Below, piece after piece: positions 22,098-33,000 of a DNA stretch of 64,000 bases. Position 1 is the stretch's first letter. Every line of letters starts with the position of its first letter. The notes below the pieces were generated by a model. It worked only from the letters and a program-made list of their open reading frames with translations, did not search any database and was not told where the DNA came from. Source of the stretch: Silene conica (lineage: Eukaryota; Streptophyta; Magnoliopsida; Caryophyllales; Caryophyllaceae); assembly GCA_029255685.2 (NCBI GenBank), contig CM055312.2, positions 2,008,649 through 2,072,648 of the forward strand, read 5' to 3'. The position numbers and the translations under genes were made by a program.

Positions 22098-23350
22098 GGT
22101 GCCTCAGATTCGCCTGCCAGTCGCCAAGGACGAGAGCTCTCTAGGGTTTTTTTTTTTCTTTTATGTAATTTAATTCGAACTTTGGTACATTTTATTGAAT
22201 GACTCGTTAGAAAAATTGGATCCTAGGGTATACCCTATCCGGACCCATACCCATTAGGGTCGGGTATGGGTCCATTACTTTCAGACCGTTTAGGGTCTGG
22301 GTCGGGTATGGGTCTAAGGTTTTTTACTTTGGGTCGGGTCGGGTCTTGTCGGACCCTACCCAGACCCTACCCATTGCGATCCCTAGGGTGGACCAAATCC
22401 AAGCCAATTCCGAGCTTAGTAGAGCTCGAAATCGGAAGTTCGGTTAGGCTCGTTTTATCTTTTATTTTTAGTTATTTTGTCATTTTGTAATTTATATTGT
22501 TCCTAATAAAATGTCATTTTAACATCTATAATCATATGTTTCTTATATATGATAAGTATTTTAATTTGCATTTATATTCAAAAATATTTATTTTTATTTT
22601 GACTTACAAGTTCAAGAAAGTAAAGAAAAAAATTATTTAACCGAGTTCGAATAGAGCTCGAGTGTAATCTGAGCTGATTCAGAGCTTTGATTTTTTAAGC
22701 TTGTATAATTCCGAGCCGATTCCGAGCTCAAGTTCAAACTTCTGAGCCGATTCCAAGCCCACCCGTGCTCGAACTCAAATCGGCTCGGTTACACCCCTAA
22801 TCACAACATATAATAATACTTAAACAATTAAGTGCACGTAATTGGTTGATTAATATGTGTAAACCCTAACCTGTATTGGGTCGATTGGAAGGGGAGTGAC
22901 CTGTTGTGAACATTTAGGTATGCTAATGAAGTGACCGCTAAGTTAGTACTACTTTAGGGTGAATATCAGACCGGACTGGATATTTATTCAATACCCTCCA
23001 GACCGTTTATTTGATAAGATCTTGATTTTACTTTGACCTTAGATTTGACCATGAATCGACAATCCTAATTACTTTCCTTTATTATTCACATCTCTTATAT
23101 TTTATTATGTTGCTTTAGTTATTTTAATCTTTTATTATTTGTCTTAATTTAGATAAATCTCCTTTACATCCCCCAATTGTTACTTTAAAGGCAAACTTTA
23201 ATAACAAGTAAATATCTCTTGTCTCCCTGTGGGTACGATCCCGACTTAATATCTTTTGTCACCCCGTCGGTACGAGCCCGACTTTCCTAGCTATATTAGT
23301 TAGATCAGTTGGTTATCTTTGATTAGGTATACGACTAACGACCTCGATCA

Positions 23351-23825
23351 AATTTTGGCGCCGTTAACGGGGAGGCAACTTATTTCTATTTATTTTGTTT
23401 TTAGTTTGTCTTGTCTTAGGGAACCCTAATTCCTTGAGATTGTTCTTATCTTTCCCTCTAGTGTTGTGTATGCCCAGGTCTGATAGACTCACGCTCGTAC
23501 GTTACGATCTCAAACCAGAAAGGACCTTCCGTACTAGCACACTTTTGGAAAGAGCTTGGTCAAGCAGAAGACTTGAGTACGCTTTGTAATACTCGCTTCA
23601 CTTAATCGAATATGTTATTTGGGTGAGGTAAACCCTTGTAGAGGTCCATTGATACGCTTAAAATCTGACTAGTGCTTATAGAGATTGAAAGTACTACATA
23701 AGCTGATTATCCAATTTAGGAAACGTAGCTAACATGTGATTCTCCACGAAACTAATATTGAGTATGTATAATTGTCAATCGAGGGTATATAAATTTGGAT
23801 GATTTAACATAATAATTATTATTGT
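23351..23825 (+). mobile_element. Gypsy primer-binding site and 5' leader/gag start (fossil)
   Basis: TGGCGCCGTTAACGGGG (from 23356) follows the LTR. A leader then leads to a short frame starting MPRSDRLTLVRYDLKPERTF near 23470, typical of the first residues of Athila/Tat gag. The element stops without further coding sequence, and by about 23826 the GDSL copy B flank begins. It is a broken fossil; the junction is also the right edge of the duplication unit. Confidence 0.65.
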
Positions 23826-23962
23826 TACAACAAATGTGTATAGAAGTAGCTAGAAAAAAACTACTCTAGCTAGAATTTGTGATTTCAGTGTTTATTACAA
23901 TGCAAAGCATACATTGAAACAATGCTACAGATACGAAACGGTGGCTTGGAATGGAATGAAAA

Positions 23963-26433
23963 CTAGCGAATAGCAGGAAGAATTCGTCTCAAAAGTAGAT
24001 CAGCCATAAGTTGATAAGCGCGCTCCGTCAAATGAATTCCATCCCAACTTACGTGACGCGCAGGGTCCGGACACGCTGTTACACCCGGAGTTCCACAAAA
24101 ACCGACTCCGTAATTGTATTCGTTGTTACCAGACCCACAACATGCCTTGTGTATATTAGCTTCGTCAAATCCTACAATATATACAAATTGATATTCAATC
24201 AAAGTCCGCAAAAAAAAACTAAATCGATCAATAATTCCAGACGTACGAGTAATGTTATTTACGAGACATACCAAATGCAGCACCATTTTTGAAGACCGAT
24301 CGAAGTCCATTGAAATAATCGGCATAAACAATCTTAACGTGAGGATGTCGTGCTTGGAGGCCCCTTATCGCGCCTTGAAGTTGAGTATTGTGAAATTCGG
24401 CTAAGTCGTTCCAATTTTTTAGGCAACCAAGTTTGTCATACATTTTTCGATCACTAGTCTTATACGTGGCTAGATATATTGTCATGCAACCCACCGGAAA
24501 GTTTCCTGGCACCACGAGTCTTGTAGCACCAAGATCGATCAATTGCTGCACGTACGTATAATCTTAATTTTCATATGCACGGTGGCATTAAGCCGTCCTT
24601 ACATTCAAGTAAATTAAATGAAATACGTTACCTCGGCAACGGACATTATGCTTCCTACAACTTTAGGAGTTAAACTTTTGAGATCCTCAGGATTTCCCTT
24701 TCCTCCAAATGCCAGGCCATTGTAATCGTTACCTCCGATTTCTCCGACTAGAAAAAGTGCATTCGCAAGCTTTTTCTTGCACGCTATTTTTTTAAAGCAA
24801 AAAACAATTCATTAATAGGACATCACACGACACTTACAAACGAATTGTTTGGTTAATTAGCGTTTATTAGCAAAATAATTAGGTAATTAGTGTTCATTTG
24901 AAACTATTTGGGTTTATTCACTTTTTATTTTTGTCCGATTTTTATATGAAACCGCTAAGAAACCTAGCGGCTTCACTTAGTGTTTTTTTATATATACAAA
25001 AGGCAAAACTGCTAAGAATCTTAACGACTTACCATATAGTAGTGTCATGGACACCATGCAAATTAAATTTGTTGAAATTTGAAATTGGAAATTGGTGGAA
25101 GTCGCTGAGAAGTTGAGCGGCTTTCCATCTCTCTTCCTTTTTTTTAATAAAACAGCTATAGATATTTGCACGATGACATTTTGGTAAAACCGCTAGGTTT
25201 CTTAGCGGTTTCATATAAAAATCGAACGAAAATAAAAAGTGATGACGTGGACACTATAGACCAAAATAGTTTCAAATGAACACTAATTACCTAATAATTT
25301 TGCTAATTAACGCTAATTAACCAAAAAATCCCTAGTTTAGTGAGATTATTACCTCTTTCATTAGGGCATATTTTAGGAAGAAAAGACTTGAACCAAGCAA
25401 GTTGATTAGGTAAAGAAGTTTTAGAAGTAGTGATTGCAGTTGCTCCGGCAACAGCAAAGTTTGCTCCATGATCGAACTTGCCCGATCTATCCAAAAATGG
25501 ACTTAGGAACGGTAACCTAAGTGCTTCGGCTGTTTCATTATTTATTAGGAAAACATGTAAATATAAACGTAAATTAGGCCTCGTTTGATTGATATATGGG
25601 AGTTAAATTCCCATGAATTTAAAATACAAATCATAAATTTATAGACTCGAGTGCTTCATTGATGTCTTGTGGTGGACTCACAATTGTACATGTTTTTAGC
25701 AAAACAAATTCTGTTTTCTCTTTTTCATTTTTTAAACAATTTTCTTATTTAGCGTTGATTATACTCTGCTTTTTTAGAAATGATCCTTATTAGTAAGTAA
25801 TTATTAGTACGTAATAATGTTAAACATTACTCCGTTAGTGACTATTTTACGACTTTAGCCTAGTCGCAATTTATTATAGAACAGTCATAATATAGGAATA
25901 ATTTAATAGTTACATAAAAGTGAATAATATTAATTTATATGTTTTGTAACAATGACTATATCGACAATGTTAAAAAAAATTATACGAAATTTATGATAAA
26001 TGAATATAAATATAAGATTAAGCAGTGAAAATTAACCCCGGTAAAAACTTTATCTAAGCTTCGCCCCTAAACCCTGATTATAGGTATGTTGATATCTTGA
26101 CATATCAACAACACATAGTGATGGAGGCACCATAATTATATATGACCTTTATGCCTTGGTTATTGTTATGTTTTAAAAGAATGACTTACCAAAGAAATCA
26201 ACTATAAGACGACCATTAGAGCATCGACCAGAAGGTCGTTTAAAGAAGGTTTCTCCATAAGGAAATGTGCCACAAGCACTAGGACCACTCAAACTAACAT
26301 CATTTCCGGTATCAGAAATCGAGTCTCCAAATTGATATATAGCGTCAATTGACGGGTTTTTAGCTACCACGACACTAATGCCATGACTAGTGACAAGAGT
26401 AACAAGTATTGAGAGTGCAAAAAAAGCTTCCAT
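23963..26433 (-). CDS. GDSL esterase/lipase, copy B
   Basis: Exons are 26190-26433, 25353-25529, 24632-24783, 24272-24545 and 23963-24171, all with GT-AG introns, giving 351 residues, the usual size. The N-terminus ([21 protein letters not shown]) looks like a signal peptide, so the enzyme is probably secreted or vacuolar. Block I is [10 protein letters not shown] with nucleophile Ser38. Gly is kept in block II (FAVAGAT), block III is GGNDY with Asn159, and block V is DGIH with Asp326 and His329. The family hydrolyses acyl esters; this sequence is nearest the five-exon clade with sinapine and acetylajmaline esterase-like members, but the substrate cannot be read from sequence. Intron 2 carries a fold-back element. 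The start is the first Met without a following in-frame stop. Confidence 0.9.
24848..25326. mobile_element. Fold-back MITE in intron 2 of GDSL copy B
   Basis: Long inverted arms (TTTGGTTAATTAGCG at the left, CGCTAATTAACCAAA at the right) continue inward for over 100 bp with AACCGCTAAGAAACCTAGCGG-type hairpins nested inside. Copy A has no such sequence in the same intron, so it inserted after the duplication or was lost from A. The superfamily is not clear. Confidence 0.7.
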
Positions 26434-26434
26434 T

Positions 26435-26470
26435 TTATTTGTATGTTTTCACAATTGTTGTTGTAACCAT
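26435..26470 (-). other. Small upstream ORF before GDSL copy B
   Basis: An ATG at 26470 opens an 11-codon frame ending TAA one base before the main ATG. In copy A the matching ATG (12200) runs in frame into the coding region, because copy B carries about 4 extra bases here. It could lower translation of copy B if the transcript starts upstream, which is not known. Confidence 0.5.
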
Positions 26471-27328
26471 TAGAATTACGTTTATTATATACTTATCAAC
26501 ATTGCACATATAAACAGAAATAAATAGAATTTACAAATCATTATTGTGTAACCTACCATTAAAATATATTTTATGTATATATTTGTGTATTTTAGTTATA
26601 TTACCGTGTATTTTACCATAATTTATCTCGTAAATTGCCAAAATAATGGTTTGAAGGTAGATAATATTGCATGGAAATATTTATGGTAAAACACTTGGAA
26701 TATCATACTCTCGCTATTTCAGTAAAATATTTATACTTACTTTATTTTCTTCTTTTCGATACTAAAATGTATTTGATGGTCCACTACCCTTAATCCAAGG
26801 TCCAAAAGTGATTGTCCTAAAATCTAAGGGCAACAAATAAAGGATGATAATTGTTTTTGTTTTCCTTCAAAAATTCATTGTACTTTAGAATTATTAGCCT
26901 TAGTGATGTTGTGTAGATTTTTGCCCTTGGATTTGCACAAGGCCCTCTAGTAATTGAGATGATTCTTCACAAAATAAAGTAAGTGTGAACATTTCACTGA
27001 AATACAGAGAATAATATTTTTGTATTTTTGTAGGTATTAGATATTCATGTAGAAATGTATTTTTTTTGGTAGATCGAAGTGAATTATTATATTTAGAATA
27101 AATCAAATTGTTTTTTTGGTAAGCTATTAGGAAATAAAGTTGCAATAGAAATAATTTGTAAAATCAAATTGATTTTATCTCTTTTTGTAAAATCTTTACA
27201 TCATAGATGTCCTGCTACCTACAGGCTAATAATTTATATCTGTCTTTAATTGGTAATTAAGTGATTAAAAATTCATTATACTAATATATTTTTATGCCGT
27301 TTTATAAAAAGATACATAGATATAAGAT
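26471..27328. other. 5' flank of GDSL copy B, including a duplicated MITE
   Basis: It aligns with 12201-13054. The MITE-like inverted repeat seen upstream of copy A lies here at about 26705-27012. No gene was found; open frames here have no family resemblance. Confidence 0.55.
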
Positions 27329-27881
27329 CTGTAACACCCCGATTATCCGGCCAAGATAAGCTAAGCATTACCATCTCGGTTTTTCGAAGTAGTGAATTCG
27401 GAGATACAATTAAGAATACTTTTAACTTAAAAATAAAGATTAGATGTTATACAAACTTGACAAACAAAGGAAAATACAACTCGTGGCTAACTACACCTGT
27501 AGCTATCATACACGACTAGCTATAGTGACCGTCGATGCTCGTCTAACTCCCACGTGCTACCCAGGCCAACCTAACATACCTTGCTCCTCATATGACCGGA
27601 AATATCATATATCAACACAGGGCACCCTGGAAATGGGTGATAATTAAACAACAACACCAAACACGTTAGTTTCAATATACATAGACATATAAACATGCAA
27701 TGTAATGAAAATGCAATACGATGTGACAATGATGCACAATAATAGCAATCACCACAAAACTTACCTTGCGGTATTGGGACACGCCCAGACGTACCCAACA
27801 CAATGCCTTAATCTCAAGTACCGGAACATGTCCAACGGTACTCACAAGTCATAACACAAAGGTGTCAGGAACACATCTGAT
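27329..27881 (+). mobile_element. LTR fragment, TGTAACACC type, upstream of copy B
   Basis: It starts TGTAACACCCCGATTATCC and aligns with 13055-13595. It is interrupted by the TGATGCG Gypsy LTR at the same base as upstream of copy A. It is a fossil fragment. Confidence 0.55.
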
Positions 27882-29590
27882 GCGTGTCTTTTTATATAGA
27901 CTTTTATCACATATTTGACCCGCATTTCACCTAGTTACAACTCCGCCAACGATGACGAAGTTGATTGATCATTCGGAACCCACGATTGATTCTCTCCCTA
28001 AAGGTTTTCAACTCCCAAAGGGCACAAATGGAACACCTTTCATGGTTAAGATCCAGGAAAGCACATGGGGATATGTGTTGACTACTATTCTACTACATCA
28101 CTTCCTGCAAGAGTGACTCAAGATCGGGTAAAACAAACCCTTTTCCATTTTTCTTTAATTGACGGTGCCCGTGAGTGGTATCCGGATTTAGATAAGGAAA
28201 CTGTTGGGATGAGTGATTGGAAGTCTCTAGCCTTAGCTTTCTACAAAAGATATTTTCCTTCTCAAAGGACCAATGCCTTAAGAGGAGATATTACCAGTTT
28301 CAAACAAGCATCCACCGAGGATCTTAATGAGGCATGGAGTCGGTTCAAGAAACTTGTTCGTTCCGTCCCCCACCATGGATTCGAGTCGTGGTTTTTGTGC
28401 AACCAATTCTATAATGGGTCGTACGACGACAACCGTGCTCGTCTTGATGCTTCAACTGATCGAAAATTCCAGAAGAACGTGGATGATGACAAAGGCTGGC
28501 ACCAGATCGAGGAGATGGCCACCCACACAGCCGAGTATGGAAAGCCCAGGAAAAGTAGTCGAGGTTCAGGTACATAGGGAGCTATCACAGCTCAACTAGA
28601 GGCCCTAACGACCCAGATTGCCGAACTAAAGATAACCCAATATTTAGCAAGTCAATAAACCATTAATGCCATGGTTCAGCAGGATCCTCTCTGTGAGCAT
28701 TGTGTATTTCAGGGCATACTCTCGTGGATTGTACGAGTGGAGTCGAACGTGTACACGCGTTTCAATCTTTTAAACAAAGTACCTTGTATTCTAACTTTTA
28801 CAATGATAGGACTAGGGAGCATCCAAATATGTCTTATCGAAGTTAGAATGTTCTCGATCCCAATCTATGTCACAACAATCGCAGGGAAGTTCTTACGTGA
28901 TCTCTTAAAATCGTGCCCCACGGCAAGGTAATTCCAAAGGCCAAATCAAGGAGGTCCACAGTACTCCCAACCACCTCTAAATAATGACATAGCCTATATT
29001 AAAGCCCTTCTACAACAGCAACTGGAGAATTCTCGAAAACAGGAGGCGCTCATTAACCAACTCATGGCTCACAACAAGATGTTGGATAATCAGATTGCCC
29101 AACTTTCAACCCAAAAATCCAGTCGACCTCAAGGTGTTTTGACCTCTCAATCTGAGAAACCCCATGATACTGTGAATACAATCCATCTTCGAAGCGGTCT
29201 TGCCTACGATGGACCAGAATTGTCGCACACCGTGTCAGGTAATAACCAGGTATGAATTTACGTAAAAATATCAGCAATATAGAGGCCAACGCTGCTCAGA
29301 AGTCAGAATAGTCGATCGAGCGATTTTGTTACTCGATCGAGTACTTTGAACAGTGAAACACCTCGATCGAGTAACTTCTGGCCCTGAAATTTCTCGATCG
29401 ACTGCTGATGTTACTCGATCGAGCACTCCTGGCGTAGAGAGTATTTGATCGAGTGAAGCAAGTCTTTGATCGACCGATACTAACCATATAGGTCCTCGAT
29501 CGACTACTGCTTGATCGAGTAATTCAACGATTGAAAAAGTTAATATCAAAGCAAATCCATCTCAAACTAAAACCGAGAACACCGTAATTT
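27882..29590 (+). mobile_element. Gypsy (Athila/Tat-like) fossil with gag region
   Basis: A short piece of the TGATGCG LTR is followed by gag sequence. The clearest part (28065-28577) has the retrotransposon gag fold: VKQTLFHFSLIDGAREWY, a WKSLALAFYKRYFP motif and NEAWSRFKKLVRSVPHHG. A coiled NQLMAHNKMLDNQIAQLS segment near 29060 and a TIHLRSGL motif near 29190 also belong to this lineage, which places protease after it. No pol is present. It is a broken fossil with several losses, and the same insertion as the LTR at 13596, duplicated with the gene. Confidence 0.8.
29311..29525. repeat. TCGATCGAG-rich low-complexity tract
   Basis: About ten TCGATCGA/TTGATCGA motifs, often TCGATCGAGTA, recur at uneven 15-35 bp spacing. 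It sits at the end of the Gypsy gag region. The spacing is irregular and the intervening sequence not conserved, so it is not an array of equal units. Confidence 0.75.
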
Positions 29591-29593
29591 ATA

Positions 29594-29833
29594 CTCCCTC
29601 CATTCATTTCCACTTGGTACATTTGCTTTATGCACGGGTTTTTACGCATTGTTAAAATATTAATAAAAGTACAACAAATAGGTGTAAAGTGTAGTATTGT
29701 GTTGAAAAAGTGGGCCTTAATAGTGTTTTTATAGTATTATAGTATTAAAAGTACAACCAAATAAGGAAAGGTGCAAAGTGGATTCGAATGGACCGAAATG
29801 GAATAGGTGCAAAGTGGATATAAATGGAGGGAG
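29594..29833. mobile_element. Stowaway-like MITE upstream of the UFSP gene
   Basis: The ends CTCCCTCCATTCATTT and AAATGGAGGGAG are inverted repeats, flanked by TA on both sides (29592-29593 and 29834-29835). That is the Tc1/mariner Stowaway signature. It ends about 200 bp before the UFSP start codon. Confidence 0.8.
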
Positions 29834-29835
29834 TA

Positions 29836-30041
29836 TTGAGTAAAATAATGTGCGGAATTTAATACGCTCATTATTTATTGTTATCGAGTTATTATGCCGA
29901 TCATAAATATTCGGAAAGTGAGATCATTCCTATATGTGGAAGTTTTGATACTTGAGTCAAGCCGTTTTTGGCCGGTCTAAAATTCCCTGCAAACGGAGTT
30001 TGTAAAATTGACTTCATTTCGAAAGAAACAACAAAAACACC
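29836..30041 (+). promoter_or_regulatory. Presumed promoter and 5' leader of the UFSP gene
   Basis: This is the only sequence between the Stowaway MITE and the ATG. No clear TATA box was found close to the start, as in many housekeeping genes. Assigned by position only. Confidence 0.35.
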
Positions 30042-33000
30042 ATGAAAAATCCCCAAATCATCAAAATCCTAAACCCTAATCTCAACATCTCAAATTCCTC
30101 AACCCTACAATGGCTAATCAGCTCACCATTCTTCCCCAAATTCACCATCATCTCCACCGTCCGATGCCTCCATTTCCAGCCGTCCGATCCTCTCACTCCT
30201 CACTTCTCCAAAGAATCCGACGATCTCCGTTCTCTCATCGTTCGCGGCTTCCACGTCGCCGGCGCCCTAATTCCGTCCCGAAACGACGCCGTGTCGGATG
30301 CTAAGCTCGCGATCAACGCCGCGCGTGAGCTTAGGAAGGTGTTGTATAGCGAGGCGGAAATTTCTGGAAAATTTGATCTAGTTGCTGGTGTTTTGAGTAG
30401 TAATGGAAAAATTGTTAGGTTTTTCAGTTCGGAAGATGGAGATTTTATCAATGTGGAAGAGATTGAGGAGGTTGTGTATGAGAAGGAGAATGGGGAAAAG
30501 TTTGTTTGGGAGAGAGGTTGTTTGATTAAGTGTGGAATTAGTCTTAATTTGCCTGTTTATGTTAATCCTAGCAATCAGCAAGGTATAATAATGCTTCAAT
30601 TTCGACATTGCGAAAATATAACGAATGTCTGATCATGCTTTGGATTGATCTTAGTATGCTTCTTTACGTGGGATTAATGTTAATTTGCGTGTTTATGTTA
30701 ATCCTATCAAGGAGCAAGGTATAGAGTGAGCGTTAATTTCCGGATTGCGTAAATATAATGAATGTTTGATCAAGTTTAGGATTGAGCTAGGTATGCTTCT
30801 TTGTTGTGGAATTAGTGTTAATTTGTCTGTTTGTTGATCTAACATGGAGCAAGGTGTAGAGCTTTAATTTCGGCATCGCGTATTTATAATGAATGTTTGA
30901 TCAAGTTTAGGATTGATCTTAGTATGCTTGTTTATATAAATGCCACTACTCTTAGGCCATGCTTGCATACCACAATAGGAGGGAAAGGAAAGGGAGGGAA
31001 GAGGGAACTAGGGAAGGGAAAGGGAAAGGGAAAGGGAGGAAGAATGGATGAGGTCATTTTCCCTTAAAATCTTTCCTTTGTTGGAGGGGAAATAATTTGG
31101 CTTGAAGGAGGAAAATGGAGGGATCCATTTTGCTTCCCCTCCAAATCCATCCACCTCCATTTGGCTGGGACTCTCAGAGGAATAAAGAACTTATTTGAAT
31201 TTGAATATTGGTGTTTTACTGGTTCTGTGAAATTTGAATTGATTTTATCACTTGTATTAATATTAATGTTTGTTTCTGCACTTTATTATGTTTAATTATA
31301 TGAATTTTGACCATTTTATACCTTCGGTTGCGGAAATCAGAGAATTTTCAAGCCTCAAGTCATGAGTGTTGTCCTTGTGGAAAGTAGCTCAAACCAGGTC
31401 ATTGAAGTAGAATTAGACAACCCTTGGATCACCAAAGTGGAATTAGTCCAAACCTGGTTACCATAGTGGAAAATTTTCCTGGAAATTAAGCGTACAATTT
31501 TGTTATTGTATATAGTAGCCTAGAAACGTTTAATTTGCTAGTGAAATGTTGGTATGCTGATGTTCAATTTCAATGTGGAAACAATATGAAGTTTTTTCAT
31601 TAGGTTAATCTTACTAGATGGAAGGCATAGTATAATTTTGATGTTCCAGAGGTTAAACAAGATTTGATTTTTGACGAGAAAAAAGTGTTGGTACATCGTA
31701 GATTGAGTAGAACTGATCTTAAGTTGCCTCATCATGTTCGTATTAAAATTTGGCGAGCCATTTAGTTTATGGTTATTGAATTGTTATGTAAATAGGTTGA
31801 TGTAGTTTTGAAGCGTAATGTTGAGTCGAAGGCATTTCTTAAAGAATTTGAGGATTGGCAGCATATATAGTCCTTAGGGGTAAGTATGCATACATGTGGA
31901 GTTTTGGACTGCTTTATAGTTGTGTTACTTGATTAAGAGTTAGATGGTTTAAAGCTATCAATTTAGTATTATGAACTGCCATGAACTTTTTGAATTATTT
32001 TTCCTTTGAATTTGCAATGCAATAAATGTTTAATACTCGTAGTATTGATTGTTGGTATGCTTTTGTCCATTGAATTTAAATGGAAGCACTATGATGCCTA
32101 TTAAGAGATGCTCATGAAATTTGGCCTTGTTGTGTTCTTATAGATCTTTATTTTTATTTTTTATTTTTTTTACTGGTATTGCTTTAAGAATACTCTAATT
32201 TCTAACCTTAGCAGAACCTTGTGGATCACAGATGCCATTCAGAAATATCTAAGGGAACATGAGGGACTTGCTAATATGTTTAAAGACCCCCAAACTACAT
32301 ACATTGTGAAATCATTGAAAAGCTCCACAGAAGATCTGCCTCGTCCTGTTGTTGTTCGAGGTTCCGAGTTAGATTTTGAAACAGATTTTGCTGACATTAA
32401 TGATTTGACTTACTCCTCTACACAATCGGGTGGAAGATCAATTCACTGTTCATACTTTTGCTCAGAGAGTAAACATCATCCATCAGGCATTGGTGCTGAG
32501 GTAACGAATAATTATTTTAATCTAAAAATTGTCATTTTGTGCTAGGATTATTTTACGCTGTTGGCTGTTATTAAATATCGAGGATCAAGTTTTAGATGCA
32601 CATTAGTTAAGTTTGATAAGCTGGTTGTGTCCAAGCACTGTTCTTCTGCTCAAAGTTGTCTTGCTTAGAATGCAGATACTATACAGATCACTCTATTTTT
32701 AAATAGATCTGCAAAATCACAGCAATCTATTGCACCAGTGGTGGAGTATTGCCCAGGTATGAACATTACTCTGTCAAGCCCAGTTCGAGTATTTCGTCAA
32801 CAGTGGTTTTGCAGTGGCTAAAAGGCGTCTGATATATTTTTGGCCTTACAAGTGTTTCACTGTTTTCTTCCTTCAGCTATGGAAGCTGTCAAGCTCGTGG
32901 TTGTTAATTACAATTTAGAAGTTATTTGCTATGCTGTGAAAGACCTTCCTCTGACATTTACAATTTCAAGATTAATTATTCCTGCATTAGTTGACCAGCT

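Larger units (their letters stand above)
15031..22165 (-). mobile_element. Nearly full-length L1-type LINE, minus strand
   Basis: The order on the minus strand is a short GC-rich 5' leader, ORF1, ORF2 (endonuclease, reverse transcriptase, zf-RVT) and a poly-A tail seen as a T run at about 15032-15043. The flanks share an imperfect ~16-bp direct repeat around TTTAATT..AACTTTG (about 15012-15031 and 22168-22189), as expected for target-primed insertion. Without the inner solo LTR it is ~4.7 kb. ORF2 has at least two frameshifts, so the copy is inactive. Confidence 0.85.
14588..22385. mobile_element. hAT-type MITE (inner), host of the LINE
   Basis: The ends TAAGGATGGCAGT and, inward from the right, TAGGGATCGCAAT form imperfect inverted repeats. 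The flanks are a perfect 8-bp duplication GGGTGGAC (14580-14587 and 22386-22393). The element's own sequence is rich in GGGTCGGGTATGGGT motifs. The LINE at about 15031-22165 lies inside it. Confidence 0.85.
14475..22799. mobile_element. hAT-type MITE (outer), split by later insertions
   Basis: The ends are inverted relatives (TAGGGCTGTAAATG on the left; TAGGGGTGTAACCGAG read inward from the right), flanked by a perfect 8-bp duplication ATCACAAC (14467-14474 and 22800-22807). Its own sequence, about 530 bp, is full of GAGCCGA-type motifs. Everything from 14588 to 22385 was inserted later. Confidence 0.85.
13596..23350 (+). mobile_element. Gypsy (Athila/Tat-like) LTR carrying an 8.3-kb stack of insertions
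   Basis: The LTR begins TGATGCG and ends CGATCA a few bases before a primer-binding site of the TGGCGCCGTT type at 23356, the Asp-tRNA site used by Athila/Tat elements. Without the insert (14475-22799 plus one target copy) it would be about 1.4 kb. A likely TATA box, CTATAAATAG, lies near 14115. The same LTR start is found at the same site upstream of GDSL copy B, so the insertion predates the duplication. It is a broken fossil. Confidence 0.75.

Noticed and set aside
29311-29525. CRISPR-like regular array
   Set aside because: The TCGATCGAG motifs are short, unevenly spaced and inside a plant Gypsy fossil; no cas genes or equal spacers.
31796-31879. A possible extra UFSP exon between exons 1 and 2
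   Set aside because: It is flanked by AG and GTAAGT, but it contains a TAG and cannot join exon 1 or exon 2 in phase. Skipping it gives 648 residues in frame.
32211-32231. Stronger-looking acceptor for UFSP exon 2 at 32214
   Set aside because: Using it puts exon 2 out of phase with exon 1; the AG at 32231 keeps the frame and the family-like sequence DAIQKY.
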